A stretch of DNA of 64,000 bases from Streptococcus sanguinis. GTDB lineage: Bacteria; Bacillota; Bacilli; Lactobacillales; Streptococcaceae. The notes beneath the pieces are model-generated. The model had not been told where the DNA came from. It was given only the letters and a program-made list of their open reading frames with translations, and made no database searches. The stretch's first letter is position 1. Each line of letters begins with the position of its first letter. Where the stretch lies: the NCBI RefSeq assembly GCF_003943735.1, contig NZ_RJMV01000001.1, positions 401,000 to 464,999 of the forward strand. Direction: 5' to 3'. Shown piece by piece: positions 1 through 8,378 of this stretch. Position numbers and translations under genes: made by a program.

Positions 1-2
1 TC

Positions 3-1580
3 GGCTATGTCAGCTATGAAGCAGCTCCAGCCTTCGAGAAAAAGTTCCAAGTTCATGCGGCCCCGCTCCAGAAGGAATACCTCCTCTACTTTACTATCCA
101 CGATAAGGCTGAGGAGGCTGCCATTCCCTTGACCTATGAGGAAGTGGAAATGCCAGCAGCTTGGCAGGGGCTGACTTCTGATCAAGAGTACCAGAAGGCT
201 ATCGAGACCATTCATCATCATATCCGCCAGGGCGATACCTATCAAGTCAACTACACGGTGCAACTGTGCGCGGAGCTCAATCCTGAGGATAGCTTGGCTA
301 TTTACAATAGGCTGGTCGTTGAGCAAAATGCGGCCTACAATGCCTATGTAGAGCATGACGAAACCGCCATCTTGTCCATCAGCCCCGAGCTCTTTTTCGA
401 GGAGCACCGAGGTCAACTGACAACTCGTCCTATGAAAGGAACCACCAATCGGGGACTGACCTTAGATCAGGATAGAGAGCAGGCTGCATGGCTGGCTCAG
501 GATTCTAAAAACCGAGCAGAAAATATGATGATTGTCGATCTGCTACGCAATGATATGAACCGCATTTCTCAGACGGGCAGCGAGCGGGTTGAGCGTCTCT
601 GCAACGTCGAGCAATACTCTACAGTCTGGCAGATGACCTCTACCATTAAAACCCTACTGCATGAGGGAGTCGGACTGGCAGAGCTTTTCAGAGCGCTCTT
701 TCCTTGCGGATCCATCACAGGCGCACCTAAGATTTCGACCATGGCAATCATCAAGGCGACAGAAAAAGCTGCCCGCGGGGTCTACTGCGGTACAGTCGGT
801 ATCTGTCTGCCAGACCAGAGACGGATTTTTAACGTCGCCATCCGCACCATTCAGCTGGAGGGAAGGAAAGCCATCTATGGCGTTGGCGGCGGCATCACTT
901 GGGACAGCACCTGGAAATCTGAATACATCGAAACCCAGCAAAAATCTGCCGTCCTCTATCGAAAGAATCCGCGATTCGACCTGATTTCTACTGGAAAAAT
1001 AACGGATGGAAAACTGACTTTACAAGTCCAACACCTGCAAAGACTGACGGAAGCAGCTAGCTACTTCGCCTATCCTTTTGACCAAGACAAACTAGAGCAA
1101 GAGCTAGAAGAAACATGCACTCAGCTAGACAAAGAAAAAGATTATAGGCTACGTATAGCTCTTAAAAAAGACGGCAGTATTGGGCTAGAAACGGCTCCTC
1201 TACTACCTCTGACAAAGACTTTCATAAAGGCAAAACTGGTCGAGCAAACAGCCAATCTAGCCCAGCCTTTTACCTATTTCAAAACCAGTCATCGTCCTCA
1301 TCTAACCTTGGAGCAGCAAGAACAGATTTACTACAATGCCCAAGGCCAGCTGCTGGAAACCTCTATCGGCAATCTGCTGCTGGAACTAGACGGCAGGCTC
1401 TACACGCCTCCAGCTGAACTGGGCCTGCTCAAGGGCATCTACCGCCAGCAGTTATTAGATAAGGGTCAAGCTACTGAGAAAGTTTTAACTCTGGCTGACC
1501 TAGCTCAGGCTGAGAAAATCTACGCCTGCAACGCAGTCAGGGGACTGTACGAGCTGGAGATTGATAAGGGAGAGCTCTGA
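3..1580 (+). CDS. pabB: aminodeoxychorismate synthase component I fused to 4-amino-4-deoxychorismate lyase (5' end outside window)
   Basis: The reading frame is open from the first bases of the window, so the N-terminus is missing. The first two thirds are a chorismate-binding domain that makes aminodeoxychorismate for folate synthesis; typical motifs are IRQGDTYQVNYT, TRPMKGT, DLLRNDMNRIS, PCGSITGAPK and YGVGGGITWDS. The last 200 or so residues, from FDLISTGKI onward, are a class IV PLP aminotransferase fold like PabC, with a candidate PLP lysine in FKTSHRP and the motif ETSIGNLLLEL. The fusion would make p-aminobenzoate from chorismate with a glutaminase partner that is not in this window. 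The next gene starts 2 bp after the stop, so the two are probably co-transcribed. Confidence 0.93.
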   Translation, partial: GYVSYEAAPAFEKKFQVHAAPLQKEYLLYFTIHDKAEEAAIPLTYEEVEMPAAWQGLTSDQEYQKAIETIHHHIRQGDTYQVNYTVQLCAELNPEDSLAIYNRLVVEQNAAYNAYVEHDETAILSISPELFFEEHRGQLTTRPMKGTTNRGLTLDQDREQAAWLAQDSKNRAENMMIVDLLRNDMNRISQTGSERVERLCNVEQYSTVWQMTSTIKTLLHEGVGLAELFRALFPCGSITGAPKISTMAIIKATEKAARGVYCGTVGICLPDQRRIFNVAIRTIQLEGRKAIYGVGGGITWDSTWKSEYIETQQKSAVLYRKNPRFDLISTGKITDGKLTLQVQHLQRLTEAASYFAYPFDQDKLEQELEETCTQLDKEKDYRLRIALKKDGSIGLETAPLLPLTKTFIKAKLVEQTANLAQPFTYFKTSHRPHLTLEQQEQIYYNAQGQLLETSIGNLLLELDGRLYTPPAELGLLKGIYRQQLLDKGQATEKVLTLADLAQAEKIYACNAVRGLYELEIDKGEL

Positions 1581-1581
1581 T

Positions 1582-2196
1582 ATGAAAGTTATCTTTCTGC
1601 ACGGACTGGGGCAAGATGCGCATTCTTGGAAGAAAGTTCAAGAAGCCCTAGCCAATGTCCCAACGGAGTCGCTGGCTCTTTTTCTGAAGGGCAATGAAAG
1701 TTACCAAGACATTCGACAAGCAACCCTCCAGCACCTTCAAGCTGAAGAACAGCCTTTTATCTTAGTCGGTTTGTCACTCGGTGGCCTGCTGGCACTGGAC
1801 CTTTCTGACCAAACTCTTCCTCATCTAAAGGGCTTGATTTTATCCGGGACTCAATACAATTTAGCAGATAATTTTCTCTACAGACTGCAGATTCTCGTCT
1901 TTAAACTGATGCCCAAAAGCGTCTTCACCAAGCAAGGGGCGGATAAAGGCCAGATGCTGCGGATTTTGACCGAACTGCGTAAGGTAAATCTTACTGATAA
2001 GGTAAAGAAAATCAAGCTCCCCAGCCTGCTTGTTTGCGGCAGCAAAGACAAGCCCAATCTAAAAGCTGCCTACAAACTTAACAAGCTGCTGAAAAATTCT
2101 CAGCTTTGCATTATAGAAAAGGGCGGCCATACTCTGAATAGCCAAGCGCCCGAAGCATTTGCTCAAATAATAGAGAAATTCCTAGATGAGTTCTGA
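1582..2196 (+). CDS. alpha/beta hydrolase, small esterase-like
   Basis: A 204-residue single-domain alpha/beta hydrolase. The oxyanion loop HGLGQDAHSW is at residues 7-16, the nucleophile elbow is GLSLGG, the acid is probably in GSKDKPN, and the catalytic His is in KGGHTLN. There is no signal peptide, so it should be cytoplasmic. I chose the ATG at 1582 because AAGGGAGAG lies just upstream and the protein then begins with the first beta strand. It follows the pabBC stop by 1 bp and is probably translated with it. The substrate cannot be told from sequence. Confidence 0.88.
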   Translation: MKVIFLHGLGQDAHSWKKVQEALANVPTESLALFLKGNESYQDIRQATLQHLQAEEQPFILVGLSLGGLLALDLSDQTLPHLKGLILSGTQYNLADNFLYRLQILVFKLMPKSVFTKQGADKGQMLRILTELRKVNLTDKVKKIKLPSLLVCGSKDKPNLKAAYKLNKLLKNSQLCIIEKGGHTLNSQAPEAFAQIIEKFLDEF

Positions 2197-2221
2197 CCCT
2201 TTTACATGACAAACCAAAAAC

Positions 2222-2275
2222 TTTAGAAATATTTGAGAAATTCTTTATAAATATTTGAAGGTTTGGCGATATACT
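2222..2275 (+). promoter_or_regulatory. regulon promoter A: two direct repeats plus -10
   Basis: Repeat 1 is TTTAGAAATATTTGA at 2222 and repeat 2 is TTTATAAATATTTGA at 2244, exactly 22 bp apart. The -10 TATACT at 2270-2275 starts 26 bp after repeat 2. No -35 hexamer stands at the right place, and repeat 2 covers that region. The geometry is identical to the sites at 4797, 6554 and 12034. This is the layout expected for activation by an OmpR-type response regulator; the one at 11269-11949 is the obvious candidate. Confidence 0.8.
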
Positions 2276-2329
2276 AATTAATAAGAAGAGGAGTTTTCTC
2301 TCCTAAGCTCATGAAAAGGAGACTTAATC

Positions 2330-3238
2330 ATGGAAAATGTTTTGGTTTTACAGCAAGTCAGCAAAAAATTCGGCCGGCAGTACGCTCTGACCGATGTGAG
2401 TCTGACGATAAAAAAAGGAGATATTTACGGTTTGATTGGCAAGAACGGGGCCGGAAAGACCACTCTGATTAAGGTCATCACCCAGCTCTTGGAAGCAAGC
2501 AGTGGCAATGTCTCCCTCTTTGGCTCTCAGAACTATCAAGAATGGACGCAGAGCCTCAAACGGGTCGGATCGGTCATCGAAACACCGGTCGCTCACAACC
2601 ACCTGACAGCCTATGAAAATCTCAGCTACTACTGTAAGCTCCGCCATATTCCCCATGCGGATAAGGTCATCCGTGAAACCTTGGAATACGTGGACTTGAC
2701 AGATACCGGCAAGAAGAAATTCCGCGACTTCTCACTCGGAATGAAACAGCGGCTGGGTCTAGCTATCGCGCTTCTTACCAGACCTGACCTGATGATACTG
2801 GACGAACCTATCAATGGCCTGGATCCAGTCGGCATCAAGGAATTCCGCCAGCTGGTGCAGCGACTCAACGAGGAGTTTGGCATGACCTTTATCATCTCCA
2901 GCCATATCCTGTCTGAACTTTACTTGGTGGGTACTCGGTTCGGCATTATCGAGGAGGGACGGCTGATTCGCGAGATTTCCAAGGCGGAGTTTGAAGAACA
3001 GAGTGAAGACTATATCGTGCTTAAAACGTCACAGTTAGAAGAAGCCAGCCGGCTGATTCACGACCAGCTCATGCATCGCATCAAGGTGGTCAATGCTTCT
3101 GACGAGATTCATATCTTCACCCATTCTCATGAGATTAGCAAGATTGTCAAGGAACTTGCGGTCGCAGATATACCGGTGCAGGAGATTTACTATGCACGAC
3201 AAAACCTAGAAAACTTCTTTACAGACTTGGTCAAATGA
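2330..3238 (+). CDS. ABC transporter ATP-binding protein, BcrA/LanF-like (module 1)
   Basis: A 302-residue ATPase of the bacitracin/lantibiotic-export type. Walker A GKNGAGKTT is at residues 37-45, the signature is FSLGMKQRLG, Walker B is LMILDEPINGLDP, and the switch His is in ISSHILSEL. The last third is the variable tail typical of BcrA/LanF proteins and ends FTDLVK. It starts after a good ribosome site (AAAAGGAGACTTAATC) and is followed by two permease genes, giving an F-E-G-like set. It is expressed from promoter A. It is a close paralogue of the ATPases at 4882 and 6643. The family usually removes peptide antibiotics from the membrane; that role is inferred here. Confidence 0.93.
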   Translation: MENVLVLQQVSKKFGRQYALTDVSLTIKKGDIYGLIGKNGAGKTTLIKVITQLLEASSGNVSLFGSQNYQEWTQSLKRVGSVIETPVAHNHLTAYENLSYYCKLRHIPHADKVIRETLEYVDLTDTGKKKFRDFSLGMKQRLGLAIALLTRPDLMILDEPINGLDPVGIKEFRQLVQRLNEEFGMTFIISSHILSELYLVGTRFGIIEEGRLIREISKAEFEEQSEDYIVLKTSQLEEASRLIHDQLMHRIKVVNASDEIHIFTHSHEISKIVKELAVADIPVQEIYYARQNLENFFTDLVK

Positions 3239-3254
3239 CAAAGGGAGGCTTATC

Positions 3255-4007
3255 ATGATGGATTTCATTCGAGCCGATTTTTACCGGCTCATGCGTTCAA
3301 AAGGCTTTTGGATTACTGAGTTTTTCTGTGTGATTTTATCAGCAACCTTCTTCCAGGCAAATATTCATTTTGGAGCAAATATCTCCAGAAATGAGGCTGC
3401 TAGTCAATCTCTAGGAAAACTAACCGGCCTTCAAGCTCTGGACTATTTTGCAGGCAAAACAGACAGTCTGCTCTTTTTCACCATCATTGGTATCGGTATG
3501 GTCCTTGGAGTGGACCTGTCTCGGAAACTTTATAAAAACTGTCTGAGCTACGGCATCTCTAAGCTCAGCTATTATTTTTCTAAGTTCTTTGTTTGTGTTA
3601 GCATCGCAGCCTTTCACTTCCTGCTGATTTTATCTATCTCCTTTGTGACTGCTAGTCTGTCCAACGGAATTGGAAGTGCCCCCAGCTCTTTTTTGCCTCA
3701 GCTAGGAGCTGCTCTCTTCGTTCAATTTCTCAGCACGATTACATGGATTGCCATCATTTCTTTTGTGCTCTATGCCAGCCACTCGATTATATCTAGCTTT
3801 CTGACCTATTTCCTTGGCGGTACTTTACTGACTATTCCCCTCATCTTTTATCCGGATAATGAATGGCTAATCTGTCTGACCCTGCGATTTAACACAAATA
3901 TGGCAGCAGATGGCGGAGCTGTTATCAAGGCTATCCTGACAGTGGTAACGGTCACCCTGCTCTTTCTAGGTGGCGGGCTGATGGTTTTCAAAAAGAAAGA
4001 TTTATAA
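3255..4007 (+). CDS. ABC-2 type permease (module 1, first)
   Basis: A 250-residue integral membrane protein with about six hydrophobic segments, resembling LanE/LanG and BcrB permeases. It opens with the pattern shared by the permeases here (FIRADFYRLMRSKGFW), in which a short amphipathic start and an RSK(G/P/A)FW-like motif lead into the first membrane segment. It ends KKKDL; all four permeases in this cluster end in (K/R)DL. The start ATG follows GGGAGG 16 bp after the ATPase stop. It probably forms a heterodimer with the next gene, driven by the ATPase at 2330. Confidence 0.88.
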   Translation: MMDFIRADFYRLMRSKGFWITEFFCVILSATFFQANIHFGANISRNEAASQSLGKLTGLQALDYFAGKTDSLLFFTIIGIGMVLGVDLSRKLYKNCLSYGISKLSYYFSKFFVCVSIAAFHFLLILSISFVTASLSNGIGSAPSSFLPQLGAALFVQFLSTITWIAIISFVLYASHSIISSFLTYFLGGTLLTIPLIFYPDNEWLICLTLRFNTNMAADGGAVIKAILTVVTVTLLFLGGGLMVFKKKDL

Positions 4008-4044
4008 AAAGCAGGAACAATCTTAATCATTCAGAGGAGATTTC

Positions 4045-4737
4045 ATGTTACATACTATTCAGGCGGAACTCTATCAGCTTGTCCGCTCCAAACCTTTTTG
4101 GCTAATAGAAGGGCTGCTCTTTTTTCTCATTTTCATCAGCTCTCTTGGTGAAAGCAACTTTAATTTTTATATCTCTACGTCTTCTGATCCAGAAGAAATA
4201 GTCATCCAAGGTTGGACAGGATTTGAAGCTCTCGGGCAGCTTGCTAAAGATTTCCTGCCCTTTGTCATGATTACTGTCCTTGTGCTCATTATCTTTCTGT
4301 TAGGTCGTGACCTGACTAGAAAATTATACAACAATATATTAGCTGGCGGGGTTTCTCGGAAAGAATTTTACTTATCCAAAATAGCTCTTCTTGTCATAAT
4401 TATCATCTTTCAACTAATAACAGCTTTTGCTGTAGCCTTTATCTTTGGAAGCCTCTTCCATGGACTTGGGACTATGCCAAAGAACTTTTTCTGGAGCTTT
4501 TCCTTATCTTTCTTTCGCTCCTTTCTCTTTATTATGACCTGCAGTTCCGTAGTTACCTGTCTCCTCTACCTGACCCGCTCCACCCTGGTCAGCTATCTCG
4601 TCTTTTTCGCCCTGATTATGCTTCAGTCTAGCCTCGTCATCGTTTTCCCTCAGATAAATTCTGAACTATTCTTACTCTTTATCCTAGCTGGTTCTCTCTT
4701 AGGTGGTTACCAAGCCTTTCAGCACAGAGACTTATAA
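4045..4737 (+). CDS. ABC-2 type permease (module 1, second)
   Basis: A 230-residue membrane protein with about six hydrophobic segments. The N-terminus (MLHTIQAELYQLVRSKPFW) is almost the same as that of the permease at 5802, and it ends HRDL. It starts after AGAGGAG, 37 bp downstream of its sister permease, and the unit closes with the hairpin at 4744-4770. One ATPase with two different permeases is the LanFEG arrangement. No lantibiotic structural or modification gene is present nearby, so this is resistance or stand-alone transport rather than self-immunity of a producer cluster. Confidence 0.87.
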   Translation: MLHTIQAELYQLVRSKPFWLIEGLLFFLIFISSLGESNFNFYISTSSDPEEIVIQGWTGFEALGQLAKDFLPFVMITVLVLIIFLLGRDLTRKLYNNILAGGVSRKEFYLSKIALLVIIIIFQLITAFAVAFIFGSLFHGLGTMPKNFFWSFSLSFFRSFLFIMTCSSVVTCLLYLTRSTLVSYLVFFALIMLQSSLVIVFPQINSELFLLFILAGSLLGGYQAFQHRDL

Positions 4738-4743
4738 ATCTAA

Positions 4744-4770
4744 GCAGTCAGCCCTTTGGCTGCTTTTTTA
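4744..4770 (+). terminator. Rho-independent terminator of ABC module 1
   Basis: Stem CAGCC/GGCTG with a CTTT loop at 4749-4762, followed by a C and a run of six T. It lies directly after the second permease and before promoter B. Confidence 0.75.
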
Positions 4771-4796
4771 TTGATTTCGGGCTGGTTCTGCATTTC

Positions 4797-4850
4797 TTTA
4801 GAAATATTTTAGAATTTCTTGAGAAATATTTGAAGTCTAGCTTGTATACT
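4797..4850 (+). promoter_or_regulatory. regulon promoter B: two direct repeats plus -10
   Basis: Repeat 1 TTTAGAAATATTTTA starts at 4797, repeat 2 TTGAGAAATATTTGA at 4819 (22 bp later), and TATACT is at 4845-4850 (26 bp after repeat 2). No -35 box is visible. It has the same architecture as promoters A, C and D and is nearly identical in sequence to promoter C. Confidence 0.82.
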
Positions 4851-4881
4851 AAAATCAAACCTAAGAAAGCGAGAATATACC

Positions 4882-5790
4882 ATGCAAACTGTTTTAGAAG
4901 TAAAGCAAGTTACCAAACAATATGGCCAGCAATATGCCCTTGATCATGTGAGTCTTTCGATCCAGAAAGGCGATATTTATGGACTGATTGGCAAGAACGG
5001 AGCTGGCAAAACCACTCTTCTCAAGACCATTAGCCGGCTCATTCATGCCAACAGCGGAACCGTTTCTGTCTTTGGTTCGCAGAACTCTAAGGAATGGAAT
5101 GAAGCCCTGCGCAAGATAGGTACTGTCATCGAAACACCAGTCGCTTACAATCAGATGACTGCTTATCAAAACCTCAACTACTACTGCAAGGTCCACCAGA
5201 TTGCCCAGCCCGACCAGCTCATCAAGGAAACCCTGGCCTATGTCGGATTGAGCAATACTGGTAAAAAGAAATTCCGAAACTTTTCGCTAGGAATGAAGCA
5301 GCGCTTGGGGATCGCTATTGCACTTATCAGCAAGCCTGAACTCATGATTCTAGACGAGCCCATCAACGGCCTAGATCCTCTTGGCATCAAGGAATTTAGA
5401 CTGATGATTCAGCGGCTCAACCAAGAATTGGGAATCACTTTTATCATTTCCAGCCACATCTTGTCCGAGCTTTATCTGGTAGCCACCAAGTTTGGAGTGA
5501 TTGACCAAGGACGGCTTGTCGCAGAATTCACCAAAGATGACTTTGACCGAGCCAGTGAAGATTATATCGTCCTCAAGACCAGCGATAGAGAGCAGGCTGC
5601 CAATCTCATCCAAGGCAAGCTCCACTACCAGCTCAAGGATGCTGATAAGCCTGACGAACTGCACATTGTTGCCCAAGAACAGGAACTAAATGACATCAAC
5701 AGGGAGTTGGTCCTATCCAACATTCATGTCAATGGTATCTATGCAGCTCACAAAGATTTAGAAAAATACTTTACAGATTTAGTCCAGTAA
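4882..5790 (+). CDS. ABC transporter ATP-binding protein, BcrA/LanF-like (module 2)
   Basis: A 302-residue paralogue of the module 1 ATPase, co-linear over its full length: Walker A GKNGAGKTT, signature FSLGMKQRLG, Walker B LMILDEPINGLDPLG, tail ending FTDLVQ. It is preceded by its own copy of the repeat promoter and followed 11 bp later by a single permease gene, so this module probably works with a permease homodimer, or borrows a permease from its neighbours. Likely exports or expels a membrane-active compound; the substrate is unknown. Confidence 0.92.
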   Translation: MQTVLEVKQVTKQYGQQYALDHVSLSIQKGDIYGLIGKNGAGKTTLLKTISRLIHANSGTVSVFGSQNSKEWNEALRKIGTVIETPVAYNQMTAYQNLNYYCKVHQIAQPDQLIKETLAYVGLSNTGKKKFRNFSLGMKQRLGIAIALISKPELMILDEPINGLDPLGIKEFRLMIQRLNQELGITFIISSHILSELYLVATKFGVIDQGRLVAEFTKDDFDRASEDYIVLKTSDREQAANLIQGKLHYQLKDADKPDELHIVAQEQELNDINRELVLSNIHVNGIYAAHKDLEKYFTDLVQ

Positions 5791-5801
5791 GGAGAAAAAC
5801 C

Positions 5802-6497
5802 ATGTTACATACTTTTCAAGCAGATTTTTACCGCTTCTTTCGTTCCAAGGCTGTTTGGATTACCGAATTCATCTTTCTACTGACGACCTTGAGCGCAGTC
5901 TTTGGCAAATTAAATGCCGTCCAGCTTATACAAGCGGTGTCCAACGCTATCGGTAATAATACTTTTATCATCATTATCCTCTCTATGGTCGTCATCGGGA
6001 CAGATCTGAACAAGCAACTTTACAAGAATACATTAACCAGCGGCGTTTCCCGTACTAGTTTCTTCGTCTCTAAAGCCCTAGTCATGGTCTGCGTAACGTT
6101 CCTGCAGTTGACTCTCTATTATAGCATCAACTTTATCCTAGCAGCCATTCTAAACGGTATTGGTGATTTATCCGCCACCTTCCTGCTTCAGTTTATTCTT
6201 CTATTCTTTGTGCAGTGCCTGACTGTCATTGCTTGGACAGCTATTATCTCCTTTATTCTTTATCTGAGTAAATCTATGATTGCTGCCCTGGGAGGTTACC
6301 TTTTCTGCGCATCTTTAACCGGAGCTCTTGCTCAATTTTATCCAAAATCTCTATGGCTGCAGCATTTCACCATGAGCTTTGATTTTGAGACGCTTCAAAG
6401 TAGCGGTGTAACCTTAAGAATTGTTCTAATTGCCTTGGTTTTAGAAACAGTCTTCACCGCAGCAAGTCTTTATACTTTCCACAAAAAGGATTTATAG
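5802..6497 (+). CDS. ABC-2 type permease (module 2)
   Basis: A 231-residue protein with about six membrane segments. N-terminus MLHTFQADFYRFFRSKAVW and C-terminus HKKDL fit the pattern of the other three permeases in the cluster. AAGGAG sits at good distance from the ATG. It is the only permease of this unit, which ends at the hairpin at 6503-6535. Confidence 0.87.
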   Translation: MLHTFQADFYRFFRSKAVWITEFIFLLTTLSAVFGKLNAVQLIQAVSNAIGNNTFIIIILSMVVIGTDLNKQLYKNTLTSGVSRTSFFVSKALVMVCVTFLQLTLYYSINFILAAILNGIGDLSATFLLQFILLFFVQCLTVIAWTAIISFILYLSKSMIAALGGYLFCASLTGALAQFYPKSLWLQHFTMSFDFETLQSSGVTLRIVLIALVLETVFTAASLYTFHKKDL

Positions 6498-6502
6498 TAA
6501 AC

Positions 6503-6535
6503 AATGAGCTGGTTCTCGACTGGCTCATTTTAATC
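6503..6535 (+). terminator. Rho-independent terminator of ABC module 2
   Basis: AATGAGC at 6503-6509 pairs with GCTCATT at 6523-6529 across a 13-nt loop, followed by a T-rich stretch. It separates module 2 from promoter C. Confidence 0.65.
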
Positions 6536-6553
6536 TTTTCAATTTTAAATTTC

Positions 6554-6607
6554 TTTAGAAATATTTTAGAATTTCTTGAGAAATATTTGAAATTTAGTTT
6601 GTATACT
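6554..6607 (+). promoter_or_regulatory. regulon promoter C: two direct repeats plus -10
   Basis: Repeat 1 TTTAGAAATATTTTA starts at 6554, repeat 2 TTGAGAAATATTTGA at 6576 and TATACT at 6602-6607. Spacings of 22 and 26 bp are the same as at promoters A, B and D. No -35 element is seen. Confidence 0.82.
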
Positions 6608-6642
6608 AAAAGTATAAACAAAGTAATTAAAGGAGAAACATC

Positions 6643-7575
6643 ATGCAAAATGTTTTAGAAGTGAAAGGACTCACTAAAAAATACGGTGATCAATATGCTC
6701 TGAAAGATGTCAGTCTTTCCATCAAGAAAGGAGAGATCTACGGTCTCATCGGAAAAAACGGTGCTGGTAAGACCACTCTGATCAAAATCATCACTCAAGT
6801 CATCTATCCTAGCGGAGGGACCGTATCTGTCCTGGGCTCTCAGAACCAACAAGAATGGACCAGAGCCCTCAGCCATACTGGATCTGTCATCGAATCCCCT
6901 GTAGCTCATGCCCACATGTCGGCCTATGAAAATCTGCGCTACTACTGTACCGATCGGGGCATTCCAAATGCTGACAAAGTCATCAAAGAAACCCTGCAAT
7001 ATGTCGGCCTGACCGATACTGGAAAGAAGAAATTCCGTAATTTCTCTCTGGGGATGAAACAGCGGTTGGGCATTGCCATTGCCATTTTGGGGCGTCCCGA
7101 CTTGCTCATTCTGGATGAGCCCATAAATGGTTTAGATCCAGTTGGGATTCAGGAATTTAGAGAAATGGTCAAGCGCCTCAATCAAGAACTAGGCATCACC
7201 ATCATCATTTCCAGCCATATCCTGTCCGAGCTTTATCTAGTAGCAACTCGCTTTGGCTTTATCAATCAAGGGCATTTCATCAAGGAGCTGTCTAAGGAAG
7301 AATTTAACCGAGAAAGCGGCGACTATATCATCCTCAAAACGGATAATATCAAGCAAGCTGCCCATTTAGTGCAAGACAAGCTCGGCTACCAGCTCAGACC
7401 GACCAACAAGGAAGATGAGCTGCATATTTCTGGTAAGGTACAAGAAATTCGCAAGATTGCCAAGGAACTAGTCCTAGCCGACATCCCAATCGGGGAAATC
7501 TACTACGCCCACAAAGACTTAGAAAAATACTTTACAGACTTAATCAACCAACAAGGAGGAAACACTCATGTTTAA
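6643..7575 (+). CDS. ABC transporter ATP-binding protein, BcrA/LanF-like (module 3)
   Basis: A 310-residue third paralogue with Walker A GKNGAGKTT, signature FSLGMKQRLG and Walker B LLILDEPINGLDPVG. The tail reads FTDLINQQGGNTHV, a few residues longer than in the other two because it runs into the start of the permease gene. AAAGGAG precedes the ATG. Its stop overlaps the downstream permease start by 8 bp, so translation is coupled. It is driven by promoter C. Confidence 0.92.
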   Translation: MQNVLEVKGLTKKYGDQYALKDVSLSIKKGEIYGLIGKNGAGKTTLIKIITQVIYPSGGTVSVLGSQNQQEWTRALSHTGSVIESPVAHAHMSAYENLRYYCTDRGIPNADKVIKETLQYVGLTDTGKKKFRNFSLGMKQRLGIAIAILGRPDLLILDEPINGLDPVGIQEFREMVKRLNQELGITIIISSHILSELYLVATRFGFINQGHFIKELSKEEFNRESGDYIILKTDNIKQAAHLVQDKLGYQLRPTNKEDELHISGKVQEIRKIAKELVLADIPIGEIYYAHKDLEKYFTDLINQQGGNTHV

Positions 7576-8290
7576 TAGTATCAAGGCGGATTACTACCGT
7601 CTCTTCCGCTCCGTAGGATTCTGGGGAGTGCAGGCTTTCTGCATCTTTGGAATTCTCCTCGCCATTTTCACTTCCAAAGTTGTCAGTTCCGACAACGGTA
7701 TCTTTTTTGCCATAGATGTCGTCTCCTACAACAGCGGCATGCTCTTTATTGCCTGCAATGTCATGACTAGCTTGCTTCTCGGTGTTGATCTCAATGACAA
7801 ACTTTATCACAATAACCTGACTACAGGCAAGACTCGGACCCAGTATTACTTCTCTAAAGCACTGGTTATCGGTAGCTTACTGCCTATGCAGTTCATACTG
7901 CTCTACATTTTAGGTATTGTCATCGAATTTGTCCGAACCGGCGGTAATATGGCAACCCTGCCAGCTAATTTCTGGGGACAATTCGCAATACTCTTTGTCA
8001 TGCAGGTCATCTGTACCTATGCTTGGTACTGCATTACCAGCTTTGTCCTCTACTTGACTCGAAACTATAGTGTCGTCTTTATCACCTATATCATGACCTA
8101 CATCTTACTCGGCCTCCCTAGTCAAATGGTTGATGCCAATAATGAATGGTTCAAGGCTATCAAGATGGAGTTCGTCTACGGAGACGCTTCAATACCAAGT
8201 GTCATCATCAAAACAGCTATCTTTGCTCTCAGTCTGATCACGGTCTTTAGCTTAGCAGGACTGGCTACACTGAAAAAGAGAGATTTGTAA
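7568..8290 (+). CDS. ABC-2 type permease (module 3)
   Basis: A 240-residue, roughly six-segment membrane protein. The N-terminus MFNSIKADYYRLFRSVGFW and the end LKKRDL place it with the other permeases. It overlaps the ATPase gene by 8 bp with AAGGAGG just upstream. It is the sole permease of module 3 and is followed by a strong terminator. Confidence 0.88.
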   Translation: MFNSIKADYYRLFRSVGFWGVQAFCIFGILLAIFTSKVVSSDNGIFFAIDVVSYNSGMLFIACNVMTSLLLGVDLNDKLYHNNLTTGKTRTQYYFSKALVIGSLLPMQFILLYILGIVIEFVRTGGNMATLPANFWGQFAILFVMQVICTYAWYCITSFVLYLTRNYSVVFITYIMTYILLGLPSQMVDANNEWFKAIKMEFVYGDASIPSVIIKTAIFALSLITVFSLAGLATLKKRDL

Positions 8291-8294
8291 AATA

Positions 8295-8332
8295 AAAACT
8301 CAGCTAATCACTAAATTAGCTGAGTTTTTTTG
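8295..8332 (+). terminator. strong Rho-independent terminator of ABC module 3
   Basis: A perfect 14-bp stem (8295-8308 with 8315-8328) around a CACTAA loop, the 3' arm running into a T tract. It can also work on the minus strand for the convergent XRE gene. Confidence 0.9.
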
Positions 8333-8378
8333 AGCGGATTTCACCCTTTCTGGTCTAGCCCTCTTTATCGGCTTTCTT

